DNA from: Prionace glauca
Taxonomy: Eukaryota > Chordata > Chondrichthyes > Carcharhiniformes > Carcharhinidae
Assembly (NCBI GenBank): GCA_037974335.1
Contig: CM075760.1
Span: forward strand, 26,995,402 to 27,059,401
Reading direction: 5' to 3'
DNA length: 64,000 nt
Program-made: the position numbers and the translations under genes
In this document: one piece after another, positions 20,835 to 30,379 of the stretch
Position numbering within the stretch: the first letter of the stretch is position 1
How the letters are laid out: each line of letters opens with the position of its first letter
The notes under the pieces: generated by a model
What the model was told of the DNA's origin: nothing
Databases searched by the model: none
Seen by the model: only the letters and a program-made list of their open reading frames with translations

Positions 20835-21420
20835 GATACAGATTAGCAGGCAAGAGCATGCTTTTAGAATGCAAATGAGGGCGAGCACACAAGGGAAGCT
20901 GGACAGGATGGTACCTACAGGAACTAAATTTAATAAAACACATCCAACACCCCATCAAAATCAGCACTTCTAAAACAGTCAAACAACCCATGGAGACACC
21001 TAAAATTAGCATAGTAAAGGAAACCCCCTGGCCCCTCAAAATTCTTTTGAGAGCAATGACACACCTTCTGGTTCAAGCCTCAGACATTCTAGACCATTAA
21101 TAAACAATCAGACAAAAACGATTAACACACACTTAAAACAATTGCCCCAGCACTCGAAAACATTGAAACAGGATGGCTGAAGTCAAATACTGTAAATAAA
21201 GTATTAGCATTTGAATCGCATACTATACCGAAGATCGGGTATAACTGTAGCCCGATACGGTGGGTGTTTAGTATGCTTTCGGGACAGTCCGATTGTATGT
21301 CCTGACTGCACCTCCGTCGATGGAAAATAAAATAAAGCTGTGCCGTTATTGAACTACACCCTGAGTCCGTAATGGTCGTTTCACCCACTCGCACTAACAC
21401 CACTGTGCTACTATGATGCT
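20835..21420 (+). mobile_element. Possible solo LTR fossil
   Basis: Shows an octamer-like ATGCAAAT, TATA-like text, and an AATAAA (about 21328) followed by GCTGTGCCGTTATTG-type sequence as in some LTR R-U5 regions. No coding part adjoins it. I cannot define both ends, so this is tentative. Confidence 0.25.
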
Positions 21421-21765
21421 CCATGGTTGGTACAAAATGGGATACATTTTGGAAAGAGTTTTCGGGGGCCCTCAAAATTGACCCTCACCAACTCTAGGTA
21501 AATAGTCTTTCTACCTTGTGGGGGATTTGGAGTGTGAGAAGGCTGTGGGGGTAACTCTGACAGAAAATTCGGAGTGGAGTCCTGTAGGCAGTAATCTGTC
21601 ACCTTTCAGATAGCTACTGACAAGCCCTGCAGCAGAGCTGCTACCAAACAGTGCTGGTTTCACCCTTTCCCCTGGACACTACCAGCAGTTGGCAGAGAGA
21701 GATCCTAATGCCTCGACAGTTCAGAATCTCTCTAATATTTACAAATGACTACACCCAGTAGGGGA
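21421..21765 (+). repeat. Inverted repeat, left arm
   Basis: Reverse complement matches 24085-24413 along most of its length. Shared blocks include CAGGACTCCACTCC, CCAACACTGTTTGGTA (right arm) against CCAGCACTGTTTGGTA, and CTCTGCCAACTG. About 75-80% identical by eye. The two arms flank receptor exon 1. Confidence 0.8.
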
Positions 21766-22029
21766 GACCACAGCATTGTGACCATTGTTCGCACAACACT
21801 GGAAGAAATAGTAATCTCACACTCGAATGACACAGAGGGTTTGCTTTTAAAGCATCAGGGTTCAGTGTGTCGCTACCTTTCATAGTGCCCAGTGTATTAT
21901 TTTTGCTGCCCCACTAGGACCTCCTGGACACGAGATGGACCTCCACCTGTGGAATAAAGACAAAAATATTAATCTTACAGCCTGCCTTTCCGGTGTCTCC
22001 CGAGGTTTAACCCTATTTAATAGACCCTA

Positions 22030-22235
22030 CCATATCCCTCCATTCTCGTTTCACTCATGTGCCTATCTAACTGCATCTTAAACGAGCCCAACGTTCCTGC
22101 CTCCACCACCCTACTCGCTAGCGCGTTCCAGACCCCCACAACTCATGTCTGCCTCTCCATTATTTCCAACTTCCAATACTTCCCTGAACCTCAACACCTC
22201 ATCTAGGCTGTAAATTCTCTTCTTTGCGTGTAAAA
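22030..22235 (-). mobile_element. CR1-like LINE 3' fragment
   Basis: Minus-strand coding-end text: CCTGCCTCCACCACCCTACT, GCGCGTTCCAGACCCCCACA. It is degenerate and lies between the left inverted-repeat arm and receptor exon 1. Confidence 0.55.
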
Positions 22236-22467
22236 AAGTGTTGGATTGAACAGGGTGAGGTGAAGCTGTTTGTTTAGTGACTGTAATTGATGTGAGTCTC
22301 CATGGATCTGATTGGTGTGCCTGGAGGGATTTCCCCCTTCGAATAATAAGGGATTCCGTTCAATGTGTTGTCCCATTGAGTCAGCGGGAGAGACAACTCC
22401 AACACTAACAGCAATCAGCGGCTGTGGAGACAGAGGGAGCGAGAGGAGAGATCAGAATCTGGGAGCA

Positions 22468-22711
22468 ATGGCCCAGAATGTTCCAACAGTGGATCAGAAT
22501 CTGGGGACAATGACCCAGAATGTTCCAACAATTGATCGGAATCTGGGAACAATGGATTGGAAGTTTCCATTCATGGACAACGGTTTATACTATTGGATTT
22601 ATTTGTTTACCTTAGATAATTGGAGGATGCCATCAGCTGTTCGGATTGAAAGTCTACTGAAGGTGATTCAGTTCGTTTACTATCCCATCTTGGCGATTAT
22701 TGGAGTTCCGG
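22468..22711 (+). CDS. GPR139-like receptor, exon 1
   Basis: First coding exon of a class A G-protein coupled receptor. It ends at 22711 before a strong donor (GTAAGT at 22712); the split codon G|TG gives Val. The end of the exon, LLKVIQFVYYPILAIIGVP, is the start of membrane helix 1, as in shark GPR139-like receptors. The start is uncertain. ATG at 22468 has a strong context (G at -3, G at +4) and gives 81 codons, but its N-terminus is an imperfect duplicate (QNVPTVDQNLGTM / QNVPTIDRNLGTM). ATG at 22552 (MDWKFPFMDNG) also has a strong context and gives a length closer to the family. An earlier ATG at 22363 has weak context. Confidence 0.78.
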
Positions 22712-23214
22712 GTAAGTCCCTGTCTGGAATTGTACCAGTCCGACTGCCACTGGAATCGGAGCAGGCAGGGGTCAGAGCATGGGAAGGTCTCTTGAACACG
22801 GGTAGGATTTTGCAGTTTTCGGAAAAGTGAGGCTGTAAAGTTCTGTCCCCAGTTCCTAATTCTAGAAAGGCTGTTTAACTGTATTGATTTCCTTGTCATT
22901 TACTGTACTGGGTTTGCTGCTCTTGTTGTTTCTGTTGAATCCCTATATCCAGTTATTAATTCTTTCAGCCGCTGACAATTGTCTCAGGGCCTATGGGCTA
23001 GGGTGTCTTCTGTGTGTTGTGACTATCCATAGACATGTGACCTAACACTAATCCTTTGTGAGAAAAATATAGAGCAGAATCGTTTTTTACCATCTACATG
23101 TAACGCCAGCTCACTGCCAATTGCCCACCCAGTCACCACGCTGCAGAATGCATTTTATTGATCTTGTTTGGACAGCAGGATCTCAAGAGAAAACATGTTT
23201 CGTATTGAAATTCA

Positions 23215-23503
23215 TTCATCAATGTCACAAGTCTGCAAACATTAACATTGCAATGAAGTTGCTATAAAAATCCCAGAGTTGCCACGCTCCGGCGCCTGTT
23301 CAGGTACACTGAGGGAGTTTTTAGCACGGCCAATGCATCAAACCATCACAACTTTCAGATTTTTGGGGGAAACCGGAGCACCTGGAGGAAACCCACGCAG
23401 ACACAGTGAGAACGAATAGATTCTGCACACTCAGTAACCAAACCTTAAATTGAACCAGGGAGCCTAGTGCTGAGGCAATAACACTGTCCCCTGTACCACC
23501 ACA
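23215..23503 (-). mobile_element. SINE1 copy in receptor intron
   Basis: Minus orientation: tail text TTAACATTGCAATGAAGTTG at left, body CACGCTCCGGCGCCTGTTC and GGAAACCCACGCAGACACAG, and a decayed tRNA head near 23490. Confidence 0.75.
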
Positions 23504-23677
23504 AACATTCCTGGAGTCACAGAAACACAAACATACATGTATTAATAGAAACATTTACTGATAGAAGCAATCCGATTTAGACACTTACTCCCACTCACAC
23601 ACAAATTCAGAAGCCAAAATTGTTGTAAGCCTCCGGAATAACACACACTTAGGAGCACTCATCAGGTACTCTGGTGC

Positions 23678-23701
23678 TCACACAGACACACACACACACA
23701 G

Positions 23702-23733
<32 letters not shown>

Positions 23734-23762
23734 ACGCAGACACACACACACACACAGACACA
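23678..23762 (+). repeat. (CA)n microsatellite
   Basis: An interrupted CA repeat with CACAGACACA units, about 85 bp, in the receptor intron. Confidence 0.95.
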
Positions 23763-24084
23763 TGCATAGGAATAATGGTGTTAATGGCTGAGCTGTCGTT
23801 GATAAACATGAGTCGGTGTTACAGGGTTGACTGTAATGTCAGAGAGATGGGATTTTGGACCTGTTGTGGATGTAGTGAACTGTAGTGGATCCAGGAAATC
23901 TGGGAAGCCGGAACTGATTCATGCCATGACTAACCTTTTCATGCATTTCATAATATTGGATGTCGGAGTCACAGGATGAGAGTCATTAGGCAGCTTGCTT
24001 GGCTTTTCCTTTGCTACTGGCCTTTGTTTGAGTTTTTACCTGGTGCATATATTGACAACATTCCTGCCATGAGAGGACTCATGG

Positions 24085-24413
24085 AGATGTAAATCTAATA
24101 GAGATTCTGTGCTTCAGGGCATCAGGATCTCCCTCTGCCAACTGTTAGTATTGTCCAGAGGAAAGGGTCAAACCAACACTGTTTGGTACCAGCTCTGTTG
24201 CGGGAGTTGTCAGTGAGCTGTCTGAGAGACAACAGATTACCACCTACAGGACTCCACTCCGCATCTTCTGTTAGGGTTTACTGCCTCATCCTTCTTACCC
24301 TCCAAATCCTTCACAGGCAGAGGGGATATTTACCTGTAGCTGAGTGAGGGATAACGTTGAGAACTCCCTGGAAAGCTCTTTCCCAAATGATAACGTTGTG
24401 TCACTACCAAGGA
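24085..24413 (-). repeat. Inverted repeat, right arm
   Basis: Partner of 21421-21765. It carries CAGGATCTCCCTCTGCCAAC and CAGGACTCCACTCCGC. Its right end touches the LINE A at 24415, so the LINE landed at the arm edge. Confidence 0.8.
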
Positions 24414-24414
24414 T

Positions 24415-25617
24415 TTTCTGGATTTTCAGAAGGCGTTTGACAAGGTACCTCACAAGAGGTTATTGCAGAAGGTCAGGGGACATGGAATTGGGGGTAGGGT
24501 GTTAGCGTGGATAGAGGATTGGTTGTCAAATAGGAGGCAGACAGTGGGGGTCAATGGGTGCTATTCGGATTGGCGGTTGGTGAGTAGTGGGGTGCCCCAG
24601 GGGTCGGTGCTGGGGCCTCAGCTATTTACCATTTATATAGATGATCTGCAGGAGGGAACCGAGTGTAGGGTGTCGAAATTTGCTGATGACACCAAGATTG
24701 GGGGAAAGGCAAATTGTGCGGAGGGTGTGGAGAGTCTGCAGAAGGATCTAGATAGGCTGGGCGAATGGGCCAGGAAATGGCAAATGGAATTTAATGTTGG
24801 CAAGTGTGAGGTGATCCACTTTGGTAGCAGGAATGGTAGGAAGGACTATTACTTACGTGGCGAAAAACTGCAGCAGGCGATGGTGCAGAGGGACCTCGGG
24901 GTCCTTGTGCATGAGTCGCAAAAACCCAGCTTGCAGGCGCAGCAGGTGGTCAGGAAGGCGAATGGGATGCTGGCCTTCATAGCGAGGGGAATTGAATATA
25001 AAAGTAGGGAGGTCTTGCTGCAGCTGTATAGGGCATTGGTGAGGCCGCAGCTAGAGTACTGTGTGCAGTTTTGGGTGCCGCACCTGCGCAAGGATATTTT
25101 GGCCCTGGAGGGAGTGCAGAGGAGGTTTACTAGGCTGATACCGAAGTTGAGGGGGTTGAGCTATGAGGAGAGGCTGAATAAACTAGGCTTGTACTCGTTA
25201 GAGTTTAGAAGAATGAGGGGAGATCTCATTGAGACGTATAAGATGATGAATGGGATGGATAGGATAGAGGTGGAGAGACCCTTCCCGCTCAAAAAAGACA
25301 GTAGGACTAGGGGGCACAGCCTCAAGATAAAGGGGAGGCGGTTTAGGACAGAGTTGAGGAGGAACTTCTTCACTCAAAGGGTGGTGAATCTCTGGAATTC
25401 TCTGCCCATTGAAGTGGTGGAGGCTGCCTCGCTAAATATTTTTAAGAAGCGGGTTGATGGGCTTTTGACAAGAGAAGGGATTAAGGGTTATGGGGAGAGG
25501 GCGGGAAGGTGGAACTGAGCCACGACAGATCAAACATGATCTTATTGAATGTCGGACCAGGCTCGAAGGGCTAGATGACCTACTCCTGCTCCTATTTCTT
25601 ATGTTCTTATGTTCTTA
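24415..25617 (+). mobile_element. LINE A in receptor intron, long RT frame
   Basis: 5'-truncated just before RT motif A (CTGGATTTTCAGAAGGCGTT) and complete to the TTCTTATG tail. The frame from 24463 to 25518 stays open for 351 codons: SGVPQGSVLGPQ (motif B), FADDTKIGG (catalytic motif C) and the whole C-terminus to GYGERAGRWN. Its first codon is TTG, so it has no start of its own. It lies in the same orientation as the receptor gene. Confidence 0.93.
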
Positions 25618-25624
25618 AGGAGAA

Positions 25625-25800
25625 GTACAGTGGCATAGTGGTTAGTACTGCTGACTCACAGCATCAGAAACCTTGGTTCAGTTCCAGTTTTGGGTCATTG
25701 TCTGTGTTGAGTTTGTACATTCTCTCTGTGTCTGTACAGGTTTACTCCAGATGCTTTACTTTCCCCTCACACTCCGAAAGACGTACTGGCTTAAAAAATG
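25625..25800 (+). mobile_element. SINE1 copy, 3'-truncated
   Basis: tRNA-like head (GTGGCATAGTGGTTAGTACT, box B-like GGTTCAGTTCC) plus part of the body (GTACATTCTCTCTGTGTCTG). It follows the LINE A tail directly and ends about 110 bp before receptor exon 2. Confidence 0.75.
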
Positions 25801-25912
25801 TATTCCAATTGTTGTGATAATGGACTTTTTTAAAAAAAACCATCGTAAGTCTAAATGGCAATTCCTTCCATTGAATCATATCTAATTTTATTCTGTATTT
25901 CCTTCCTGACAG

Positions 25913-26820
25913 TGAACATAATCACAATTGTGACACTGACGAGCAGAAACTGTGGTCTGTCCAAGTGTGTCACTCGTTACCTGGTGGCCATGTCAGTGGG
26001 GGATCTGCTGGTCATTATCCTCGACCTGATATTGAGACACATTCCCATTGTTTATTGGCAACACTTTAATTTCCTACACTCGTTCCCCGTGTGTAACATC
26101 CACGCTGTCCTGCTTTATGGAGCCACTGACTGTTCTGTCTGGTTCACCGTCACTTTCACCTTTGATCGATTTGTGGCCATTTGTTGTCCCAAGCTGAGAA
26201 GTAAATATTGTACTGAGAAATCGGCGTCTGTGGTTCTGGGAACAGTGACAGTGCTGAGCTGTTTAAAGAACATTATCTGGTATTTTATGTTATTAAATAC
26301 ATATTGGCTGCAGAACCTCCCCTGGTTTTGTCACTTCACATATGATGTTATGTACTCTCTGGTCTGGGGAACAATCGAGTTCCTCCATTACATTCTAAAC
26401 CCGTGTGCCCCATTCGTCCTGATTCTGTTGCTCAATGCTCTCACCGTCAGACACATTTTAGTGAGCAACAGAGCCCGCAGGAGACTCCGGGCTCACCGCA
26501 GCGGTGAGAATCCAAGAGACCCAGAGTTGGAGAGTCGAAGGAAATCCATCATTTTCCTATTTGTTATCTCAGCCAATTTCATTATCTTATGGTCAATATT
26601 CATGGTTTATTCAGCATGGAATCGCATGTATGATTTGGGGTTTAAAATTAGATTAGAATTTTATGTTATGGAATTGGGCTTCATGCTGCAACTCACAAGT
26701 TGCTGTACAAATACTGCTATTTACGCTGTGACACAAACTCAGTTCAGGCAGCAGCTAAAAAATGTACTGAAATATCCCCTTACTGTAATTTTCCACTCAA
26801 TACAGCCTGAGAGGAAATGA
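25913..26820 (+). CDS. GPR139-like receptor, exon 2
   Basis: Main coding exon of a rhodopsin-type receptor of the GPR139-like group; TGA stop at 26818-26820. It follows a pyrimidine tract and AG acceptor (25911-25912). Joined across the phase-1 intron, helix 1 reads GVPVNIITIVTL. Visible parts are helix 2 (YLVAMSVGDLLVIILDLIL), the conserved Cys of the helix 3 start (FPVCNIHAVLL) and its partner in loop 2 (WFCHF), FDRFVAI in place of DRY, helix 5 (NPCAPFVLILLLNAL), a basic loop 3 (RARRRLRAHRSGEN), helix 6 (SANFIILWSIFM) and helix 7 with NTAIYAVTQ in place of NPxxY. The total is about 355-383 residues. The ligand is unknown; it likely sits in the plasma membrane and signals through a G protein. 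No stop or frameshift is seen, so it looks intact. Confidence 0.9.
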
Positions 26821-26879
26821 CAACAACAAGACCTCTGACTCTTCCTATTGGGCATTCAAACTGTAAATCACCAAACAGC

Positions 26880-27610
26880 CTCACAGAGATAGAAAGACTG
26901 ACAGATAGATAGAGAGGATAATGTTAGCAACAGTGAGATTATTAGACAGAGACTGGCAAAGAGAGGGAAAGGCACGAAGACTTGCAGAGCAAAGAATTTC
27001 AAAGAGTTTCTAACAGGTACAGGAAACAATGAGATAGAAGAGAGACAAAGACAGAGCCTCACAGAATGTGAAAGACAGAAATAGTGAGGAAAATGGCGAG
27101 GGAGATAAACAGGGAATGAGAAAGACAGAAATAATGAGGAAAATGGCGAGAGAGATATACAGGGAATGAGAAAGGGAGATAGAGGAAGACAGATTGGAGT
27201 TTGTAACACGAGAGGGAGAGGGAGACAAGGGGGGTGGGGGAACGGGAGGCAAAAAGTGATGCATAAGGAAATAGCCAGAGACAGATAGAAACAGAGATAT
27301 CGAGACACAGAGCAGGAGTGAATGGGAAAGAGTGGGACTGAAAAAGCACAATGGACAAAGCAAGAGTAAAAGTCAGAGTGAGGTGGGTGGGGGGGGGGTG
27401 CAGAGAGACAAATAAATTAAAGAGGGACAGGGAGTGGGAGTAGGAGAGTGACACTGGGGGGGGGGGGTGCAGAAGAGACAGAGGGAGAGTGGGGGAGAGG
27501 CGGAGAGACAGCAAAAGACAGAGTGAAACATCGAGAGAGACAGAGGCACAGAGAGACATAGAGAAAGAGTGACAGAGAGAGAGCCACAAGAAACATAGAG
27601 AGAGGTAGAG
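26880..27610 (+). repeat. Purine-rich GAGACAGA-type region
   Basis: Loose AGAGACAGA, GAGAAAGACAGAAAT and GGGGGG runs with little T or C on the plus strand. One ~58-bp direct repeat is clear: GAAATAGTGAGGAAAATGGCGAG at about 27080 and GAAATAATGAGGAAAATGGCGAG at about 27130. Frames on either strand are composition artefacts. Confidence 0.85.
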
Positions 27611-27829
27611 AGATTTATCTAAGGACTTCAACGGTAACCATCAGGTGGAGCTTTGGAATATGAGCTCCCTGATTGAGGCAGTTAATGCTGTCCAATCCGG
27701 GAGCCCGGCAGACATGCATAGTATGGTGTGTCTGGGTTACCGGAATTCAGGATGTGTACACTCAGGTGTGGATGTGATGGACTGTAGGTTTTATCACTTG
27801 AGTATTAATGCAAGAACTCAGCTAATGTT

Positions 27830-28330
27830 CTGGGCACACGGATTCCGATCACGTCACCGCAGATGGTGGAATTTGAGTAAATATATCTGGAGTTTAGAAT
27901 TCATTAGTGACCATAAAAACATTGTCCATTTTCAGAAAGACCCACCTGGTTTATTAATGTCATGATGTGGATATGCTGGCGTTGGACTGGGGTAGACACA
28001 GTAAAAAGTCTGACAACACCAGGTTTAAGTCCAACCGATTTATTTGATAGTAAATTCACTAGCTTTCGAGGTTACCCTCTTCGTCAGGTGAATGTTCGCC
28101 ACCAGAACTCTCCATTCACCTGACAAAGAGGGTAACCTCGAAAGCTAGTGAATTAACTATCAAATAAATCAGTTGGACTTAAACCTGGTGTTGTCAGACT
28201 TTTTACTGTGCTTATCAATGTCCCAGGGAAGGGCCACAGCAATGTGGTTGACACTTCATTACCCTCTGAACATGGGCAACTAGGCATCAGATTTGCAAAG
28301 GAAGATGCCTTGAGTTGGCTACAATTAACG
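27830..28330 (+). mobile_element. SINE2 copy split by foldback element
   Basis: The left part (about 27830-27961) has ACCATAAAAACATTGTCCATT and ACCCACCTGGTTTATTAATG. The right part resumes at 28212 and carries AGGGCCACAGCAATGTGGTT and GACACTTCATTACCCTCTGA. The foldback element at 27962-28211 lies between. Confidence 0.7.
27962..28211. mobile_element. Foldback (palindromic) element with 11-bp target duplication
   Basis: Two 97-bp arms (27997-28093 and 28114-28210) are near-perfect inverted copies around a 20-bp spacer. Each contains CTCGAAAGCTAGTGAATT or its complement and the AACACCAGGTTTAAGTCCAA block. The element is flanked by TTATTAATGTC (27951-27961) and TTATCAATGTC (28212-28222), an 11-bp target duplication with one mismatch. 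A 35-bp extension, ATGATGTGGATATGCTGGCG and on, occurs on the left only. No coding potential. Confidence 0.88.
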
Positions 28331-28439
28331 GACACTGGTCACATCCCCAGTGTAAGTGATGGCAATCATGAACTTTTTCAAAACTCTCCTAGTGGCAGCC
28401 AATAATATTTGGCTTTGGATACAAAATTACCCAGTCCTG

Positions 28440-29810
28440 AATAAACTGAAGCAGCGAGCGCTGATGGGGGAAACCAAAAGGCCGTTACAGCCTGAATTGT
28501 GCCCATATTGGAGTAGCAGAGGACAGTTGACTGTGGAAGATGGCACACGCCGATGGGATTCAAGACAGTCATCCTGAGCCAAGGTTCACCATCCCATCTT
28601 CGCGGTACTCGTGGCCACCCAGGAGTGACAAACTTAATAACCTGCAAATTGCCGCGTCTGTGGCCAGGTATGAATACAGGTATTTGGTCGTGGGTCAGTG
28701 TTGGCAATGTCAACAAGGGACGAATGTCACCAGTCACTACTCTTCACACTTGGGAATGGCTGGGACGGCCGTAGACGTGGCTGCACATGGTCAGTGCCGG
28801 GCCATTCATGGGGTCTGCGATCCTGATAATGGGAGATGCTGATTCACAATGGATGGCCATACAGAGAGTGAGTTCATCAAACACAAGGACAAGAGTGGAG
28901 AAACTTCACTCCTCTTTCTTGACACCCGGGATCCCACAGGCGTTGGTTTCTGAACATGGACCACACTTCAACTGCCAGGACTTTGTGCATTGCAACAAAT
29001 TGAACAGAATTTGACACGTTAGGACAGTGCCCATATTCCCCATCATCCAACGGTCTGGCAGAAAGAGCGGCCCAAACAGTAAAAAGAGGTTCAAAAAACT
29101 ATCCCACAGCCTCCTTTGACACCAAACTATCCAGATTGCTCTTCAATTACAGGACAACATCCCCCCAATCACCACTCCCCTCCCCTCTTCAACAAATGGA
29201 ATAGCACAAGCAGAGTTGCACATGATCACTCTTCCCAAAGTCTAATTTTCCGAGGGTGGGAGCTGACACCCAGAGCCGTTTCCATCAACTGGGACAGGCT
29301 GTTAAAGGCAGTTGTTAGGCTATTAGTTAAGAATCATGGCAATGGATACGCTGGTTATGAGACACGTTCAGGTCAGGAACAAGGCCAGATTCCTATCAAG
29401 TCCGCTTGGGAGATACCATCCTATGGGAATGTTTCAAACATCTACAAACCGTGGAACCCCAAGACATGCAGGGAAAATCAATTCCCCGCACACCCCGAAC
29501 TTTCAGATACTTTCAGAATTCCAGATGCTCCGGCTCCTGCTCTCCATCTCCACCAGTGAGAAACTCGGAGTCTGAAATGGACAGGACGGGTTTAGCCTCT
29601 CGGCCACATTGTCTCCCGATAAAGGGAACTCGGGCCACAACGCTCATGGTGGAAGAGGCGAGCTCCGGTCTGCTGAACCCCACTCACCTCCGAGGCTGAG
29701 CAGGTGGAACCAGACCCAGCAGTGAAATTTCAAAGAAAGGCTTCCAAGCCGGTCAGCCCTCGGCGGTTACTCAGACCGAGAGGGGGAGGGGTGTAATAAC
29801 TTAAAATTGA
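28440..29810 (+). mobile_element. Ty3/Gypsy-type retrotransposon fossil, integrase end
   Basis: The 3' half of pol of an old Gypsy-class LTR element. Recognisable parts in order are a zinc-binding/linker part before the integrase, the integrase core (ALVSEHGPHFNCQDFVHC), the domain after it, and a purine-rich tract near 29785 before what may be the start of a 3' LTR. Gag, protease and RT are not seen. It is broken many times over and is old; it is inactive. Confidence 0.75.
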
Positions 29811-30139
29811 TTAATGAGTTGGGCATGACCAAGTATGAACTTCGGAATGAGGCCTGTGAAATCTGCCTATTGAGGGATCTCCACAGACTGTAAGTTGCAG
29901 AGAGTGAAACGCTGAGAGTTGGGGAAAGTGTGGGAGTTTAGGGAAGTGGATGGAGAGGTGTTGCTGTGTCTTGTGTCCCTTACTACCCGGTCCATACTGC
30001 CATTTCCAGTTGGGTAGGTGTCTATCAGGTATTATAGTTCAGAAAGTGACTTGCAACCAACAGAAGCAGCTGATTCGTGAGTAAGTTCTTGGAAGGGAAA
30101 CTGAGGAAATTTTCTGAGTAGCTCCTACTGATGTCATAA

Positions 30140-30315
30140 TTTCAGGATGGATTCCTCATGTTGTTAATGTTCTAGGTACGAATCCGCTCACTGCATCTGA
30201 TGGAATTTGAATCAAATAAAAATTGTCTGGAAATAAAAATCTACTGATGACCATAAAACCATATTTGATTGTCGAAAGGACCAATGTCTTTCACTGACGT
30301 CCTTTAGGGAAGGAA
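30140..30315 (+). mobile_element. SINE2 3' fragment
   Basis: Plus orientation: ATGGAATTTGAATCAAATAA, TGATGACCATAAAACCATAT and CTTTAGGGAAGGAAATCTAC match the SINE2 body. Confidence 0.65.
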
Positions 30316-30379
30316 ATCTACCGGGGAGAGGGGAATAAAGCAAAGGTGAATTAGCTGAAGTGGAACTAGAGAAGGGCCA

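Noticed and set aside
17676-20846. Very long open frames rich in Cys, Leu, Ser and Val (up to 587 codons), and Arg/Glu/Thr-rich ones on the other strand
   Set aside because: They arise from the CT/GT microsatellite, which lacks stop codons in several frames. No domain, start context or splice structure.
20869-20885. Octamer ATGCAAAT as an immunoglobulin-type promoter
   Set aside because: No V segment, leader or recombination signal follows. It is a common short motif and may belong to the possible LTR.
22312-22467. Upstream extension of receptor exon 1
   Set aside because: The frame opens with TTG, and the first ATG (22363) has weak context. Residues here resemble nothing in the family.
25855-26820. 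Intronless start of the receptor at ATG 25855 (MAIPSIESYLILF)
   Set aside because: The first codons are the pyrimidine tract before a good AG acceptor. Splicing from 22711 restores the family's GVPVNIITIV helix 1, so the in-intron ATG is probably chance, though the hydrophobic reading keeps it conceivable.
26868-27631. Serine/leucine-rich open frames on the minus strand
   Set aside because: Complement of a GAGA-type purine-rich region; no protein features.
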